The position numbers were made by a program, and so were the translations under genes. Positions 8,865 to 17,085 of a stretch of DNA of 64,000 bases are shown here, in pieces. Numbering within the stretch: position 1 is the stretch's first letter; every line of letters starts with the position of its first letter. The notes under the pieces were generated by a model that was given only the letters and a program-made list of their open reading frames with translations, had not been told where the DNA came from and did not search any database. Origin of the DNA: Thermincola carboxydiphila (GTDB taxonomy: Bacteria; Bacillota; Thermincolia; Thermincolales; UBA2595); NCBI GenBank assembly GCA_016841725.1, contig JAENYP010000011.1, positions 35,700 to 99,699 on the forward strand, given 5' to 3'.

Positions 8865-9293
8865 ATGCATAACAGCAGGAAGATTAAACTGGATGAGAAT
8901 TATATACCATTACCCGCTCATCAAGGTGATGAGATATATCCCAATGGAATTTTCAACTTTAATATTTCAAGGATACTGGAGTATATCGGGGAAGGTAAAC
9001 TTGATGCTGAAGAAGAACGAATAGCTGTCAGGGATTGGTTCAAAACCCATATTCGTGGTTCGGTAAACGAAGATCATCTGGCAATGGTTGATGTTACAAA
9101 GCCTGTCCTGCAGGCAGAAATCCGGCCAGGGATATTTGAGATAATAGATGGAAACCATCGCATGGAAAAGGCTTATCGTGATAAGATAGAGTTTGTCAAT
9201 TCTTTTAAGCTTAAAGGAGAGCAGCTTTTAGCATTCTTTGTTGATAAGCGAGGGTACGAAGCATTTGTTGAGTACTGGAATTCGAAGCTTTGA
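8865..9293 (+). CDS. ParB/sulfiredoxin-like small protein
   Basis: A 142-residue protein. It has FNISRILEYI, DVTKPVLQAEIRPGIFEIIDGNHRMEKAYRD and LLAFFVDKRGYEAFVEYWN. The segment with a beta-strand followed by DGNHRMEKA resembles the GxHR core of ParB-like nuclease/sulfiredoxin-fold proteins, which can bind ATP or CTP. The match is partial, so the call is tentative. AGAGGT lies upstream of the ATG. It is the last gene of the left patchwork; no partner can be named. Confidence 0.5.
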   Translation: MHNSRKIKLDENYIPLPAHQGDEIYPNGIFNFNISRILEYIGEGKLDAEEERIAVRDWFKTHIRGSVNEDHLAMVDVTKPVLQAEIRPGIFEIIDGNHRMEKAYRDKIEFVNSFKLKGEQLLAFFVDKRGYEAFVEYWNSKL

Positions 9294-9635
9294 ATTTAAT
9301 TCCCGCCACATGAGGTCCCACTCGTGTATGATTTCCCGGAATCAAATCCCCCCAGAACCATATCAACAGTGAAGAGTAGAATACAAATTACTTTACCGAT
9401 GCTGACGGCAGTCAGATGGCTTTTGGACATGTCATGCCGATAGAGTTTCAAAGAAGTATATTCATGAGTTCCATGAATACATGGTTTGTATCGGTGACTA
9501 ATATACTGTGATAATGAATGATAAAGCCGGATTATTTACGATGATCATTTCCCTAAGGGGACTCAATGAACTGGTCATTGAAAATCTATCCATTGGTGGT
9601 ATTTAAAATGAATCAAATTATAAGAAAAAAATATA
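9294..9635. other. Gene-free stretch with possible decayed coding fragments
   Basis: Short open stretches without start signals are visible, for example YFTDADGSQMAFGHVMPIEF at about 9390. A 21-codon ATG ORF at 9539 ends at a TAA before 9610. They look like remnants of genes I cannot identify. No complete gene is supported. Confidence 0.35.
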
Positions 9636-9664
9636 TTGACAAATTAATCCTCTTTGTTTACTAT
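9636..9664 (+). promoter_or_regulatory. Promoter of the 9.8-kb recombinase leader
   Basis: TTGACA (9636-9641) and TACTAT (9659-9664) are 17 bp apart in very A+T-rich DNA. It reads into the leader that holds the hairpin at 9719-9770. Confidence 0.7.
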
Positions 9665-9688
9665 AAAAAGTGAAAGATTTAAGTTTTC

Positions 9689-9770
9689 GTCCCTTGGAGA
9701 TTTTTTCCGAACAAATTTGGGACACGTTTAAGTTTGTTTTAACAACTTGAACGTGTCCCTTTTTCTTTTT
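9689..9770 (+). terminator. Leader terminator with a competing hairpin (attenuator or small RNA end)
   Basis: A 16-bp near-perfect stem (9719-9734 with 9744-9759) with loop TGTTTTAAC is followed by TTTTTCTTTTT, a very strong intrinsic terminator placed between the promoter and the recombinase gene. GTCCC at 9689-9693 can pair with GGGAC at 9719-9723, which is the base of the terminator stem, so the two structures exclude each other. This suggests attenuation of recombinase expression or a short leader RNA. No known riboswitch class is recognised. Confidence 0.7.
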
Positions 9771-9793
9771 CCATGGTGCGAGGTGAAAATAAT

Positions 9794-10996
9794 ATGGATC
9801 AAATAAAAACCAAAGAAGAGAAAAAAGACTACTCTGTTAGTTCTGTAGCCAAAAACTTTTTTATTAGTAAAAAATCACTGTTCAATATTGCAGATTCGAC
9901 TATATCAGCATACAGCAGAGATTACAAGCAATTTGAAGTATTTCTTGAAAATAAGGGCATTCCAAATGATGTTAGAGTCGTTACCTCCGGTGTTGTAGAA
10001 GATTTTCTAGCGGACTGTAAACAGAGCGGGTGTGGAATCAACACTTTAAACAGAAAAAAAGATTCACTGAGTTCGATGCTAAAATATTGTGTAAAACACG
10101 ACCTGATTGACAGCAATCCGATTGAAAAAGTTGAGCTCGCGCCACGGAAAAAAAACCAGAGGCAAGTTTTTTTAGAAATTGATGAAACAAAGAGATTTTT
10201 GGCAGTTGAAATTAGAGTTAAAGGCTATAACAGTGATACTATTAGCGCAGCAAAATTAGCGCTTGTAACCACCGGGGGAAGAGAAAGCGAAGTCAGAAAC
10301 ACAGAGTGGGAACATATAGATTTTGAAGAAAAATTTCTTTATATCTACAATTCGAAGAATACTAATAAGAAGCAAAACACTAATGGATTAGATAGGGTAA
10401 TTCCAATGTCCAAACCACTTAGAGAAGCCCTTCTAAAGCTCTACACCCCTGGATTAACCGGCCCTGTATTCAGAAACAAACAAAATAAGAGACTAACTAA
10501 AGATTCATTATCGCGCATAGTTAACAGATCAAGAAAAGCGGCCAAAATCAATGCTTACTTCACTGCGCAGGGTCTTCGGCACAGTTTAAGCAGCCACCTC
10601 GAAAAGATCGGAGCAACAGAATCTGACAGAGCCCTCTTACTTGGCCATTCGCCATCTTCGACTACCATGGGTTATACACATTCGTCTGTAGAGCGAGTAA
10701 GGATGTTGATAGAAAAGTTTGCAGAAGCGATATTTGAGACAAATAACAATTTAACGAATGAGAATTGTGATTCTGAGCAGACAGATACTACCGATTTTGA
10801 ACCAGGAAACACATTTCCAGATAATTTGTCCACGGACAAAAACCAAGTTGTAAGTCAATTGCATGAAAACATGTTTTGTTTTGATAACGATTTGCTCGAG
10901 CAAGCAAAAACCATGTGGAGCAAAATCATGGGAAATAATGACCCTATGACAGCCGACTTTCTGTTAGGATTTGTTTCACAGTCTTGCCGCACCTGA
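9794..10996 (+). CDS. Tyrosine recombinase with His-to-Gln change in box II
   Basis: A 400-residue phage-integrase-family protein: an N-terminal core-binding domain (about 25-110) and a catalytic domain with R163 (GGRESEVRN), a Lys near 188, R262, H285 (LGHSPSS) and nucleophile Y294 (MGYTH). The usual box II HxxR reads QGLR, so Gln259 takes the place of His; some active members tolerate this. A C-terminal extension of ~100 residues is unassigned. The ATG at 9794 is favoured by GAGGTG 8 bp upstream over ATG 9773. It is the first gene of a run of recombinases and follows an attenuator-like hairpin. Confidence 0.8.
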   Translation: MDQIKTKEEKKDYSVSSVAKNFFISKKSLFNIADSTISAYSRDYKQFEVFLENKGIPNDVRVVTSGVVEDFLADCKQSGCGINTLNRKKDSLSSMLKYCVKHDLIDSNPIEKVELAPRKKNQRQVFLEIDETKRFLAVEIRVKGYNSDTISAAKLALVTTGGRESEVRNTEWEHIDFEEKFLYIYNSKNTNKKQNTNGLDRVIPMSKPLREALLKLYTPGLTGPVFRNKQNKRLTKDSLSRIVNRSRKAAKINAYFTAQGLRHSLSSHLEKIGATESDRALLLGHSPSSTTMGYTHSSVERVRMLIEKFAEAIFETNNNLTNENCDSEQTDTTDFEPGNTFPDNLSTDKNQVVSQLHENMFCFDNDLLEQAKTMWSKIMGNNDPMTADFLLGFVSQSCRT

Positions 10997-11090
10997 CTAG
11001 ACACTACATTCTATCATTTACCGTCATTCATATCTTCCGAATAATAATCAAAGCCCAGTGGCATAATTAACCCTTGAGGTGAGGAAAATT

Positions 11091-11240
11091 ATGCCCCAAA
11101 ATAATAGACCTAATTTAACAGTGTCAAAAGTAAGCTATGTCCATGATCCTGATGCCGGTAAGATATGGTGGGATTTTTGGCTGGGGAAAATAATGGAACA
11201 AATTTTGGATGAGGATGTGGGAATTAAAGGGGGTGACTGA
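11091..11240 (+). CDS. Small ORF ahead of the serine recombinases
   Basis: A 49-residue ORF starting ATG at 11091 behind GAGGTGAGG (11076-11084). It reads MPQNNRPNLTVSKVSYVHDP, then an aromatic patch (KIWWDFW) and ends DVGIKGGD. It stops 3 bp before the start of the first serine recombinase, so the two are probably translated together. Its size and position would suit a recombination accessory or directionality factor, but there is no family match. Confidence 0.55.
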   Translation: MPQNNRPNLTVSKVSYVHDPDAGKIWWDFWLGKIMEQILDEDVGIKGGD

Positions 11241-11242
11241 TA

Positions 11243-12811
11243 TTGGACGTAAGTTACGTAAGAAACTCTGTAGAAAAATTGCAAAAAAATTCAATCGAAA
11301 TGCAGCGAACGATGAATAAGGAGAAAGCCAAACTACGTTCAATAGTCATCTCTAAAGAGTATATAGATCAAGATGTATCAGCAAGAAAGACTGAACTTAA
11401 AGAGAGACCGGGATTAACTCAACTGCTTGAGGATGTAAAAAGCGGGAAAGTAAAGAGGATTATTGTATACAGGCGTGATAGGTTGGCACGTAAAGCTGCT
11501 CAATATATTGAGATATATCTGTTGCTGATGGAATACGCTGTAGAAATCATTTTTTCATGTCAAGAAGAACCGCCTATTATACCAGGAAGATACGGCAAAT
11601 ATTTTGAGTATTTATTGGCCGGCCTAATTGAAGTTGAAGGGAACAATATCGCATCGAGGATACGTTCTACCAAGATGTCAAACTTTATGGCCGGTAAATG
11701 GCTAGGAAACTTACCTTTTGGATTTAAGTACGATGATAAGAAAGTTGTCCAAAGAGTTGCCAAAGAAATTGCAGTAGTCAAAATTATATTTAATTCTTAT
11801 TTTAATAAAACATCTCTGCGACATATAGTAAAAGAATTAAATGGTAGAGAAGATACTCTATTTCGTGGTAAGAAGTGGGATACCATAAAGGTATTGAGTA
11901 TAATTGACAATATTACATATATGGGTGTCCGGACATTTTCAAACGGTAATGAAGATTGTATAAGGCAAGATTTTGAAGTGCTTAGAGTAATCGAACCGAA
12001 TATTTGGTTATCCTGCCAAAAACGGCGCAACAAGGAGAGAAGAACGGTTGATAAAAATGTTTATCGAGCACCGTTTCTCCTATCCGAAAAATTGGTTTGT
12101 CTTGAATGTAATAAGCCGTTATTAATAAAAAGTCAAAAGGACAGTAAAGGAACAATTAAACAAAAATACATCTGCCCAAATAAAGATGAGCACTTCGATA
12201 GTAAGAAAAGAGTTATTGACAAAGATGAAATAGAACTCCAAATTCAATCAGACATTGAGGTTTACCTCCAAATAGTCGGTTTGGAATTCTTCGATAATAT
12301 ATTGACCCAATACATAAAAACAAATAGCACTTTGATACAAGCTGCCATTAATGATAATAAGCGGCAAATTAAAACTTGTCAAAGCAGGAGAGCTAGACTA
12401 GTCAATAAGATACTGTCTTTAAAAAACGGTACAAGCGAATATGATAAAAGGAAAAGAGAGGTTGAGCAAAATGAAGTTGAATATGAGAGGTTAAATAAAA
12501 CCGTAGAAAATTTATTATTAAAGCTCGATAGAATTCAAGAGTTAGCTAGCCGATCCGGAATGTTACTGGACATTGTCAGAAATAAGCGGATTCGCTTGCA
12601 GGAATTAACTGATGAAGAGAAATTATTAGTAGTGGAAGGAATAATTGAACAGGCAAGAACGGACGGGAAACAGGTAGAAATAAATTACAAATTTCCGTTT
12701 GGAAAGAGTTGGAATGTAATTGAACCTAAGCTTGAAAAGGTTATGGGTATTAGAACTCAACCAATGCATTCCGGTTCTCAAAAAGCAAAATACGATTTAA
12801 GTTGGGGGTGA
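11243..12811 (+). CDS. Large serine recombinase 1
   Basis: A 522-residue large serine recombinase. The N-terminal resolvase domain has YVRNS with Arg7 and catalytic Ser9, then YRRDRLAR near residue 75. It is followed by the recombinase domain (FGFKYDD...), a zinc ribbon (CLECNKPL ... YICPNKDEHF) and a long coiled coil before the C-terminus. The start is TTG with GGGGGTG upstream inside the end of the small ORF. It is paired with a second large serine recombinase 7 bp downstream, as ccrA/ccrB are in staphylococcal cassette elements, though I do not claim orthology. Integrates or excises DNA at att sites that cannot be named from this window. Confidence 0.85.
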   Translation: MDVSYVRNSVEKLQKNSIEMQRTMNKEKAKLRSIVISKEYIDQDVSARKTELKERPGLTQLLEDVKSGKVKRIIVYRRDRLARKAAQYIEIYLLLMEYAVEIIFSCQEEPPIIPGRYGKYFEYLLAGLIEVEGNNIASRIRSTKMSNFMAGKWLGNLPFGFKYDDKKVVQRVAKEIAVVKIIFNSYFNKTSLRHIVKELNGREDTLFRGKKWDTIKVLSIIDNITYMGVRTFSNGNEDCIRQDFEVLRVIEPNIWLSCQKRRNKERRTVDKNVYRAPFLLSEKLVCLECNKPLLIKSQKDSKGTIKQKYICPNKDEHFDSKKRVIDKDEIELQIQSDIEVYLQIVGLEFFDNILTQYIKTNSTLIQAAINDNKRQIKTCQSRRARLVNKILSLKNGTSEYDKRKREVEQNEVEYERLNKTVENLLLKLDRIQELASRSGMLLDIVRNKRIRLQELTDEEKLLVVEGIIEQARTDGKQVEINYKFPFGKSWNVIEPKLEKVMGIRTQPMHSGSQKAKYDLSWG

Positions 12812-12818
12812 TATAAAT

Positions 12819-14396
12819 TTGATCGATAATATATTGACTGTTGGGAAAAAAGTCGCTATATATATCAGACATTCCACTAAGAAGCAGGATGCGTTTCATC
12901 AAACTGAAACGATAAAACGAGTTGTACAAAAATACGGACTTATTGCAATTGAAACGTATTATGATAACGGTAAGAGTTGTTTCCGCAAGCCAATTGAAAA
13001 ACGCCCCGAACTGAATAAACTGCTACAAAATGCAGAATCGGGAGCTTTTGAGATACTATTGATTTATGATGTTGACAGGGTTGTTAGAGAAGTGGCTCAA
13101 AACACTCAAATTTTTTCCCGGTTGTCCGAATTAGGAATAAATGTAATTGCATGCAGTGGTGGAAAGCCACGAGAAGTTGAAATTGATACAATGAAGTTGA
13201 TTCTTTCAGGGATACGAGCTGAATCCGAATCTGACAATATTTCTGTCAGGGTTTATGACTCCTGTTTTACTCGCGTTGCTAATCATGGTGAGTGGCCAGG
13301 GGGGGTACCTCCCTATGGCTGCTATATAACTAAGGATCACAAAATTAAATTCAAACCCGGAAATTCTGAAAATATAGAAAAGATATTCAGGCTGTATCAG
13401 TTAGGGTTAGGGAGTTCAAAGATTGCAGACGCTCTTCCGAAGGGAAGCTACAATGGAGGGAATTGGACCCGTTATGCAGTTGAGGGTGTGATTCGGAACC
13501 CAATTTATGCTGGAATAATGTCCTGGGGAAAACGTCAAAAGAACAACAATAGCAAATATCAAAACAGAGAACTATGGAAAATTGAGACAAAGGCCACTGA
13601 TGTACAGCCCCTAATTTCTATATTTACATTTGAGAGATGTTGGGATTTATATGTAAAAAGAAAGAATGGCGAGATATCATCTTGTGACTATTCGGGCAAC
13701 TATTTACTCAAAGGCATTCTAGCCTGCAAATGCGGTTCCATGATGAAAACAAAGGACGGACGCAACAAGACGAAGGACAAAAGTGGAAGATTAAAAACAT
13801 ATGGAGAATGTTACTATTATTGCCCAGAATGCGGGTACCACAATGTGAAAATTATCCACCATATCGTTGATGAAAAAATATGGGCACTATTTAGATCAAA
13901 ATATGCCTTTTTACCTGAATCACAAGTTTTCAAAAAGATTTATGAACACTTTGGTTCTAGGTTGGACATTTTGAATGATAGATTAGGGGAACTGATGAAA
14001 AGTCGGACCGAACTTAAAGAAACAGAAACCCAAATCATTGATAAAATTGCTGAACATTTAAAGATCGATGGCAAAAATGACCAAAATCTGTTGGCTGCGC
14101 TTGATAACGAAAGAATTAGGCTTAAATTAGAACAAGATGCTTGTGTTACTCAGATTAATAAAATCCTGTTGCAAATTGAAAAAATAGAAAAATACAAAAA
14201 CAGCAAAGAGTATTGGGAACAAGAAATAAAGTTGCTGTCTGCCAATGCTGATAAATTAAAAAACTATGAAAAGAAATATCTTATTCGGCAATTTATTGAG
14301 GAAATAATATTGAATGGCTATTGTTTAAGTATTACGTTTAAATGGGATCTAGAACATGATACTATAGATTATAGGTCTGGAATATTCTGTTTTTAA
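12819..14396 (+). CDS. Large serine recombinase 2
   Basis: A 525-residue large serine recombinase. The resolvase domain has AIYIRHSTKKQ with Arg17 and catalytic Ser19, IYDVDRVVR near residue 85, and the alphaE/linker IRAESESDNIS. The recombinase domain includes NGGNWTRYAVEGVIRNPIYAG, then a zinc ribbon (CKCGSMM ... YCPECGYH) and a coiled coil at about 385-490. The start is TTG at 12819 behind GGGGGTG. It is transcribed with recombinase 1 and the two differ clearly in sequence, so they are not a recent duplication. They may act as a pair, each recognising one half of a site. Confidence 0.85.
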   Translation: MIDNILTVGKKVAIYIRHSTKKQDAFHQTETIKRVVQKYGLIAIETYYDNGKSCFRKPIEKRPELNKLLQNAESGAFEILLIYDVDRVVREVAQNTQIFSRLSELGINVIACSGGKPREVEIDTMKLILSGIRAESESDNISVRVYDSCFTRVANHGEWPGGVPPYGCYITKDHKIKFKPGNSENIEKIFRLYQLGLGSSKIADALPKGSYNGGNWTRYAVEGVIRNPIYAGIMSWGKRQKNNNSKYQNRELWKIETKATDVQPLISIFTFERCWDLYVKRKNGEISSCDYSGNYLLKGILACKCGSMMKTKDGRNKTKDKSGRLKTYGECYYYCPECGYHNVKIIHHIVDEKIWALFRSKYAFLPESQVFKKIYEHFGSRLDILNDRLGELMKSRTELKETETQIIDKIAEHLKIDGKNDQNLLAALDNERIRLKLEQDACVTQINKILLQIEKIEKYKNSKEYWEQEIKLLSANADKLKNYEKKYLIRQFIEEIILNGYCLSITFKWDLEHDTIDYRSGIFCF

Positions 14397-14408
14397 TTAA
14401 CTTAAAAT

Positions 14409-14737
14409 CTCGGTTTTTGGGTGGTACGCCTTTTTTATTTGGTTCTTTTTCTCGGTAGAGAGAGGTGTTAGTATACTAACACCTCATTCTACCGAGAAAA
14501 AATATTGAAAAGACTGTTGATTTCTGGGGTTGCGAGAAATCACGTTTTTCTAAGTTTCATTGGTTTTAGCTATTCTCGGTATTTAGGGTTAATGTTAGGT
14601 AAAAGCTCGGTTTTTACGATCAACGATTTGCCAATTTATGCCAAAAAGTAACGTGGTTTTAATAAGAAGCCGATTTGGACTCCCCAAATGCCTGTAAACC
14701 TAGAATTATCTAAGAAACAACGTAATTACCGAGAAAT
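14409..14737. promoter_or_regulatory. Cluster of six CTCGGT motifs downstream of the serine recombinases
   Basis: CTCGGT on the plus strand occurs at 14409, 14451, 14575 and 14606, and on the minus strand (ACCGAG) at 14491 and 14728, mostly followed by an A/T run. By chance about 0.2 copies of a 6-mer would be expected in a stretch this long. They look like protein-binding sites, for instance for the recombinases. The same hexamer with a T-run occurs in the rnpB attachment core (ACTCGGTT). Confidence 0.5.
14445..14502. repeat. 58-bp palindrome next to the serine recombinase pair
   Basis: The inner 24 bp (14462-14485) are a perfect palindrome centred on TAGTATACTA. Outside two mismatched bases on each side, CTCGGTAGA (14451-14459) pairs with TCTACCGAG (14488-14496), and flanking T5/A5 runs extend the symmetry. 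The symmetry and length suit a recombinase att site or dimer-binding site; it could also be a two-way terminator. Confidence 0.8.
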
Positions 14738-15123
14738 ATCTTAATACTGTCTGTTTTTTCTTGCCATAAATAAAAAAGCTAAAAGCTAACCGGAAGTACT
14801 TATAGTCTTATAAGCCCGATAGATGAAACATGGTGGACTAAATGGCTGACTGGGTTGAGACGGCCTGAAAAATATTATAATTGCTATAAAATTATTTTGT
14901 GTCATTAATGTCGGTTATTATTGTCGGAAATAAAGGATTTTGCGATAACAATGTAGTATTAATAACAGCAACAATTAGGAAATTAACATATTAACTGGCA
15001 AACTTTGTGATTGCTGGGAGCGCAAAGGACCAGTCTTAACCCAAAGGGGTCAGTCTGTTCAATTTGCACTTAATTCTTACACCAAGTTATTGGACTTTTT
15101 GCAACTAAGCCGGCAATACTCGG
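14738..15123. other. Gene-free leader region of the WYL regulator
   Basis: No gene is visible. At 15018-15055 there are related strings GGACCAGTCTT and GGGGTCAGTCTG. TTTTTGCAACTAAGCCGGCAA near 15096 can form a small hairpin just before the terminator-like stem. The region looks like a structured leader, but I recognise no riboswitch class. Confidence 0.35.
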
Positions 15124-15160
15124 ACACCTGTTCCTTTTCGGGCAGGTGTTTTTGTTTTTA
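15124..15160 (+). terminator. Intrinsic terminator in the WYL gene leader
   Basis: ACACCTG (15124-15130) pairs with CAGGTGT (15143-15149), followed by TTTTTGTTTTT. It sits 18 bp ahead of the WYL regulator start. It could end transcription from the left or attenuate the regulator. Confidence 0.7.
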
Positions 15161-15177
15161 AGAGAGGATGATGAGAG

Positions 15178-16179
15178 ATGGCAGATAAGGAGTTATCGAG
15201 GTCGCTCAGGCTGACTGGGCTGCAAAACTTCTTGTCGGTAAAAACAGCATCCGGAGGGGCCACTCTTGAAGAGATTATGAAGTTCTGTGATGTAACGGAC
15301 AGGCAGATATACAGGGATCTGAAAGACCTCGAAGAGATCCTTAAAGTGAAAGTAATTAGGCCGAAAAGAGGGCAAAAGGGCGGAATGGCCGGAAGGTATC
15401 GTCTGGACGAAGGTACATCCCTGAGGATTGGGCCCGAGGATGCAGCTGCCATCTTCCTTAGTGTTCTGAGACAAAAAGGGAGCCCCCTGGCGCCAAAGAT
15501 CAACGAGATTAAAGATATTATCCTGGCGGCATTGTATAAGAACCGGTTTAGCGGCTCCCGGAAGGATATTGAAAGCCTGCAGGACAGGGTACATATTGTG
15601 GAAGAACAACTGCTGAATGCAGAAAAATCCGGGGCCATTCTGTTGAAGCTTATGGAAGCCATAAAGGATAACAGACTAGTCAGTATCAAGTATTTTAAGC
15701 CCAATAAGGGTGAATGGTCAAAACGCGATGTGGAGCCGTACGGCCTGACCAGCAAGCACAATAATTGGTACCTGGTAGGGTACTGCCGCAAATCGGAAGG
15801 GCGGCGAACCTTCAGAATCGATTTAATTGACAGTGTATATGTCCTGGGCAAGAAGTTCGATTATCCCGAGGATTTTTGCCTACAAAGCTATTTCGGTGAC
15901 AGTTGGGGGATTTTTTCCAGTGATGAATCGATGCGGATTGTAATAAAAGTGGAGCCGGAACTGGCGTATAGGTTTAAGCTGATAGCATACCATCCCAGCC
16001 AGAAGGTTGAAGAGGAACTGGAGGATGGTTCAGTGGTTGTTTCTTACAAAACATGCGGCATATATGAGTTCACGGGCTGGCTGCTGCAATGGGCAGATTT
16101 TGTAGAGGTGCTTGAGCCGGCTGAAGTGAGGCAGATGATGAGGGAGAAGCTGGAGAGGATGGTCGGGAAGTACGTTTAG
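15178..16179 (+). CDS. WYL-domain transcriptional regulator
   Basis: A 333-residue DeoR/YafY-like regulator. The N-terminal winged helix (about 10-60) has the recognition segment CDVTDRQIYRDLKDLE, the WYL domain (about 155-230) contains the signature NNWYLVGYC with W197-Y198-L199 and RRTFRIDLI, and a WCX-type C-terminal part ends near residue 333. The WYL domain binds nucleic acid or nucleotide ligands, and relatives such as BrxR and CapW repress phage-defence operons. Standing first ahead of the exonuclease-methyltransferase-HerA-NurA-helicase genes, it is the probable local regulator. The ATG at 15178 is behind AGAGGATGATGAG. The 16-bp inverted repeat just downstream (16210-16225) may be its operator. 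Confidence 0.85.
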   Translation: MADKELSRSLRLTGLQNFLSVKTASGGATLEEIMKFCDVTDRQIYRDLKDLEEILKVKVIRPKRGQKGGMAGRYRLDEGTSLRIGPEDAAAIFLSVLRQKGSPLAPKINEIKDIILAALYKNRFSGSRKDIESLQDRVHIVEEQLLNAEKSGAILLKLMEAIKDNRLVSIKYFKPNKGEWSKRDVEPYGLTSKHNNWYLVGYCRKSEGRRTFRIDLIDSVYVLGKKFDYPEDFCLQSYFGDSWGIFSSDESMRIVIKVEPELAYRFKLIAYHPSQKVEEELEDGSVVVSYKTCGIYEFTGWLLQWADFVEVLEPAEVRQMMREKLERMVGKYV

Positions 16180-16209
16180 GGGAGAAACTTTATTAATTAT
16201 TAATAATAC

Positions 16210-16225
16210 TGACTAACAGCTGTCA
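16210..16225. promoter_or_regulatory. Inverted-repeat operator-like site, copy A
   Basis: TGACT-N6-TGTCA followed by CTTT, in the wider context ATTAATAATACTGAC. It lies between the WYL gene and the exonuclease gene and matches the three copies at 41.9, 43.6 and 45.8 kb. Confidence 0.5.
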
Positions 16226-16391
16226 CTTTTTAATTGTATACTTATTCAACTATATAGGAAGAAATTTTGGCAAAGTTTATTTATTAATCCTTAGTATGTT
16301 TTATTTTTAAAATGGCCCGTTTTTTTAATGAAAAGAAGTAAGGTAAGCAAATATTGTTTGGTGCTTTATTGTTGAGGGAGGGAGAGATTTT

Positions 16392-16982
16392 GTGGATTTT
16401 GTGGCTATCGATTTCGAGACTGCAAATGAAAAGAGGTCAAGTGCCTGCTCGATTGGTCTTGCAGTCGTCAGAAAATGCAAAGTTGTTGAAAAACAACACT
16501 ATTTGATTAGACCCCCAATTCTTCGCTTTAACAGATTCAATGTAGCAATTCACGGAATAACAGAACGGGATGTTAAGGATCAACCTACATTTCACGAACT
16601 TTGGCCAAAATTAAAACCGTATTTTGAAAATAGAACTCTTGTTGCTCATAACGCAAGTTTTGATATAAGTGTATTAAGGCATATACTTGATGAATATCAA
16701 ATTGATTATCCGGAATCTGCCTATTCTTGTACTATTGCAATTGCCAAAAAGATGTGGCCACAATTTATCAATTACCGACTTAACACAGTTGCAGAATATT
16801 TGGGACTCAAATTTAAACATCATAATGCTTTAGAGGATGCCCTTACATGTGCAACCATTGGTATAAAGGCATGTGAAGAAGTGGGTGTCAGTGGTTTAAC
16901 CGATTTGACCAAACAGTTACGCATTTCCAATGGACAATTATTTCCTGGAGGCTATCGTCCTTTGCGGAGCAAACGAAAATAG
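16392..16982 (+). CDS. DEDDh 3-prime-to-5-prime exonuclease (DnaQ-like)
   Basis: A 196-residue exonuclease domain with all metal-binding motifs: D7 and E9 in AIDFETAN (ExoI), the Asp in AHNASFDISVL (ExoII), and HHNALEDALT (ExoIII, DEDDh type). It lacks a polymerase-binding extension, so it is a stand-alone enzyme of the DnaQ/RNase T superfamily; a short unassigned tail follows. The start is GTG at 16392 behind GGAGGGAGAG. It lies 103 bp before the methyltransferase gene on the same strand, so it may belong to the HerA-NurA module and trim single-stranded ends. It could also be an independent passenger. Confidence 0.85.
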   Translation: MDFVAIDFETANEKRSSACSIGLAVVRKCKVVEKQHYLIRPPILRFNRFNVAIHGITERDVKDQPTFHELWPKLKPYFENRTLVAHNASFDISVLRHILDEYQIDYPESAYSCTIAIAKKMWPQFINYRLNTVAEYLGLKFKHHNALEDALTCATIGIKACEEVGVSGLTDLTKQLRISNGQLFPGGYRPLRSKRK

Positions 16983-17085
16983 CTAAGATTGTTTCACAGC
17001 ATAATTGCAGGAAGAGGTATGGATTTGTCGAAAAATTAATTCAATTGTTTTTTAGTTAACAAACCTGTAGATGAGTGGTGAGGTT

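Noticed and set aside
15000-15160. A riboswitch upstream of the WYL regulator
   Set aside because: There is a terminator and some pairing, but the sequence does not show the conserved blocks of the GEMM, ykkC or other classes I could compare by eye.
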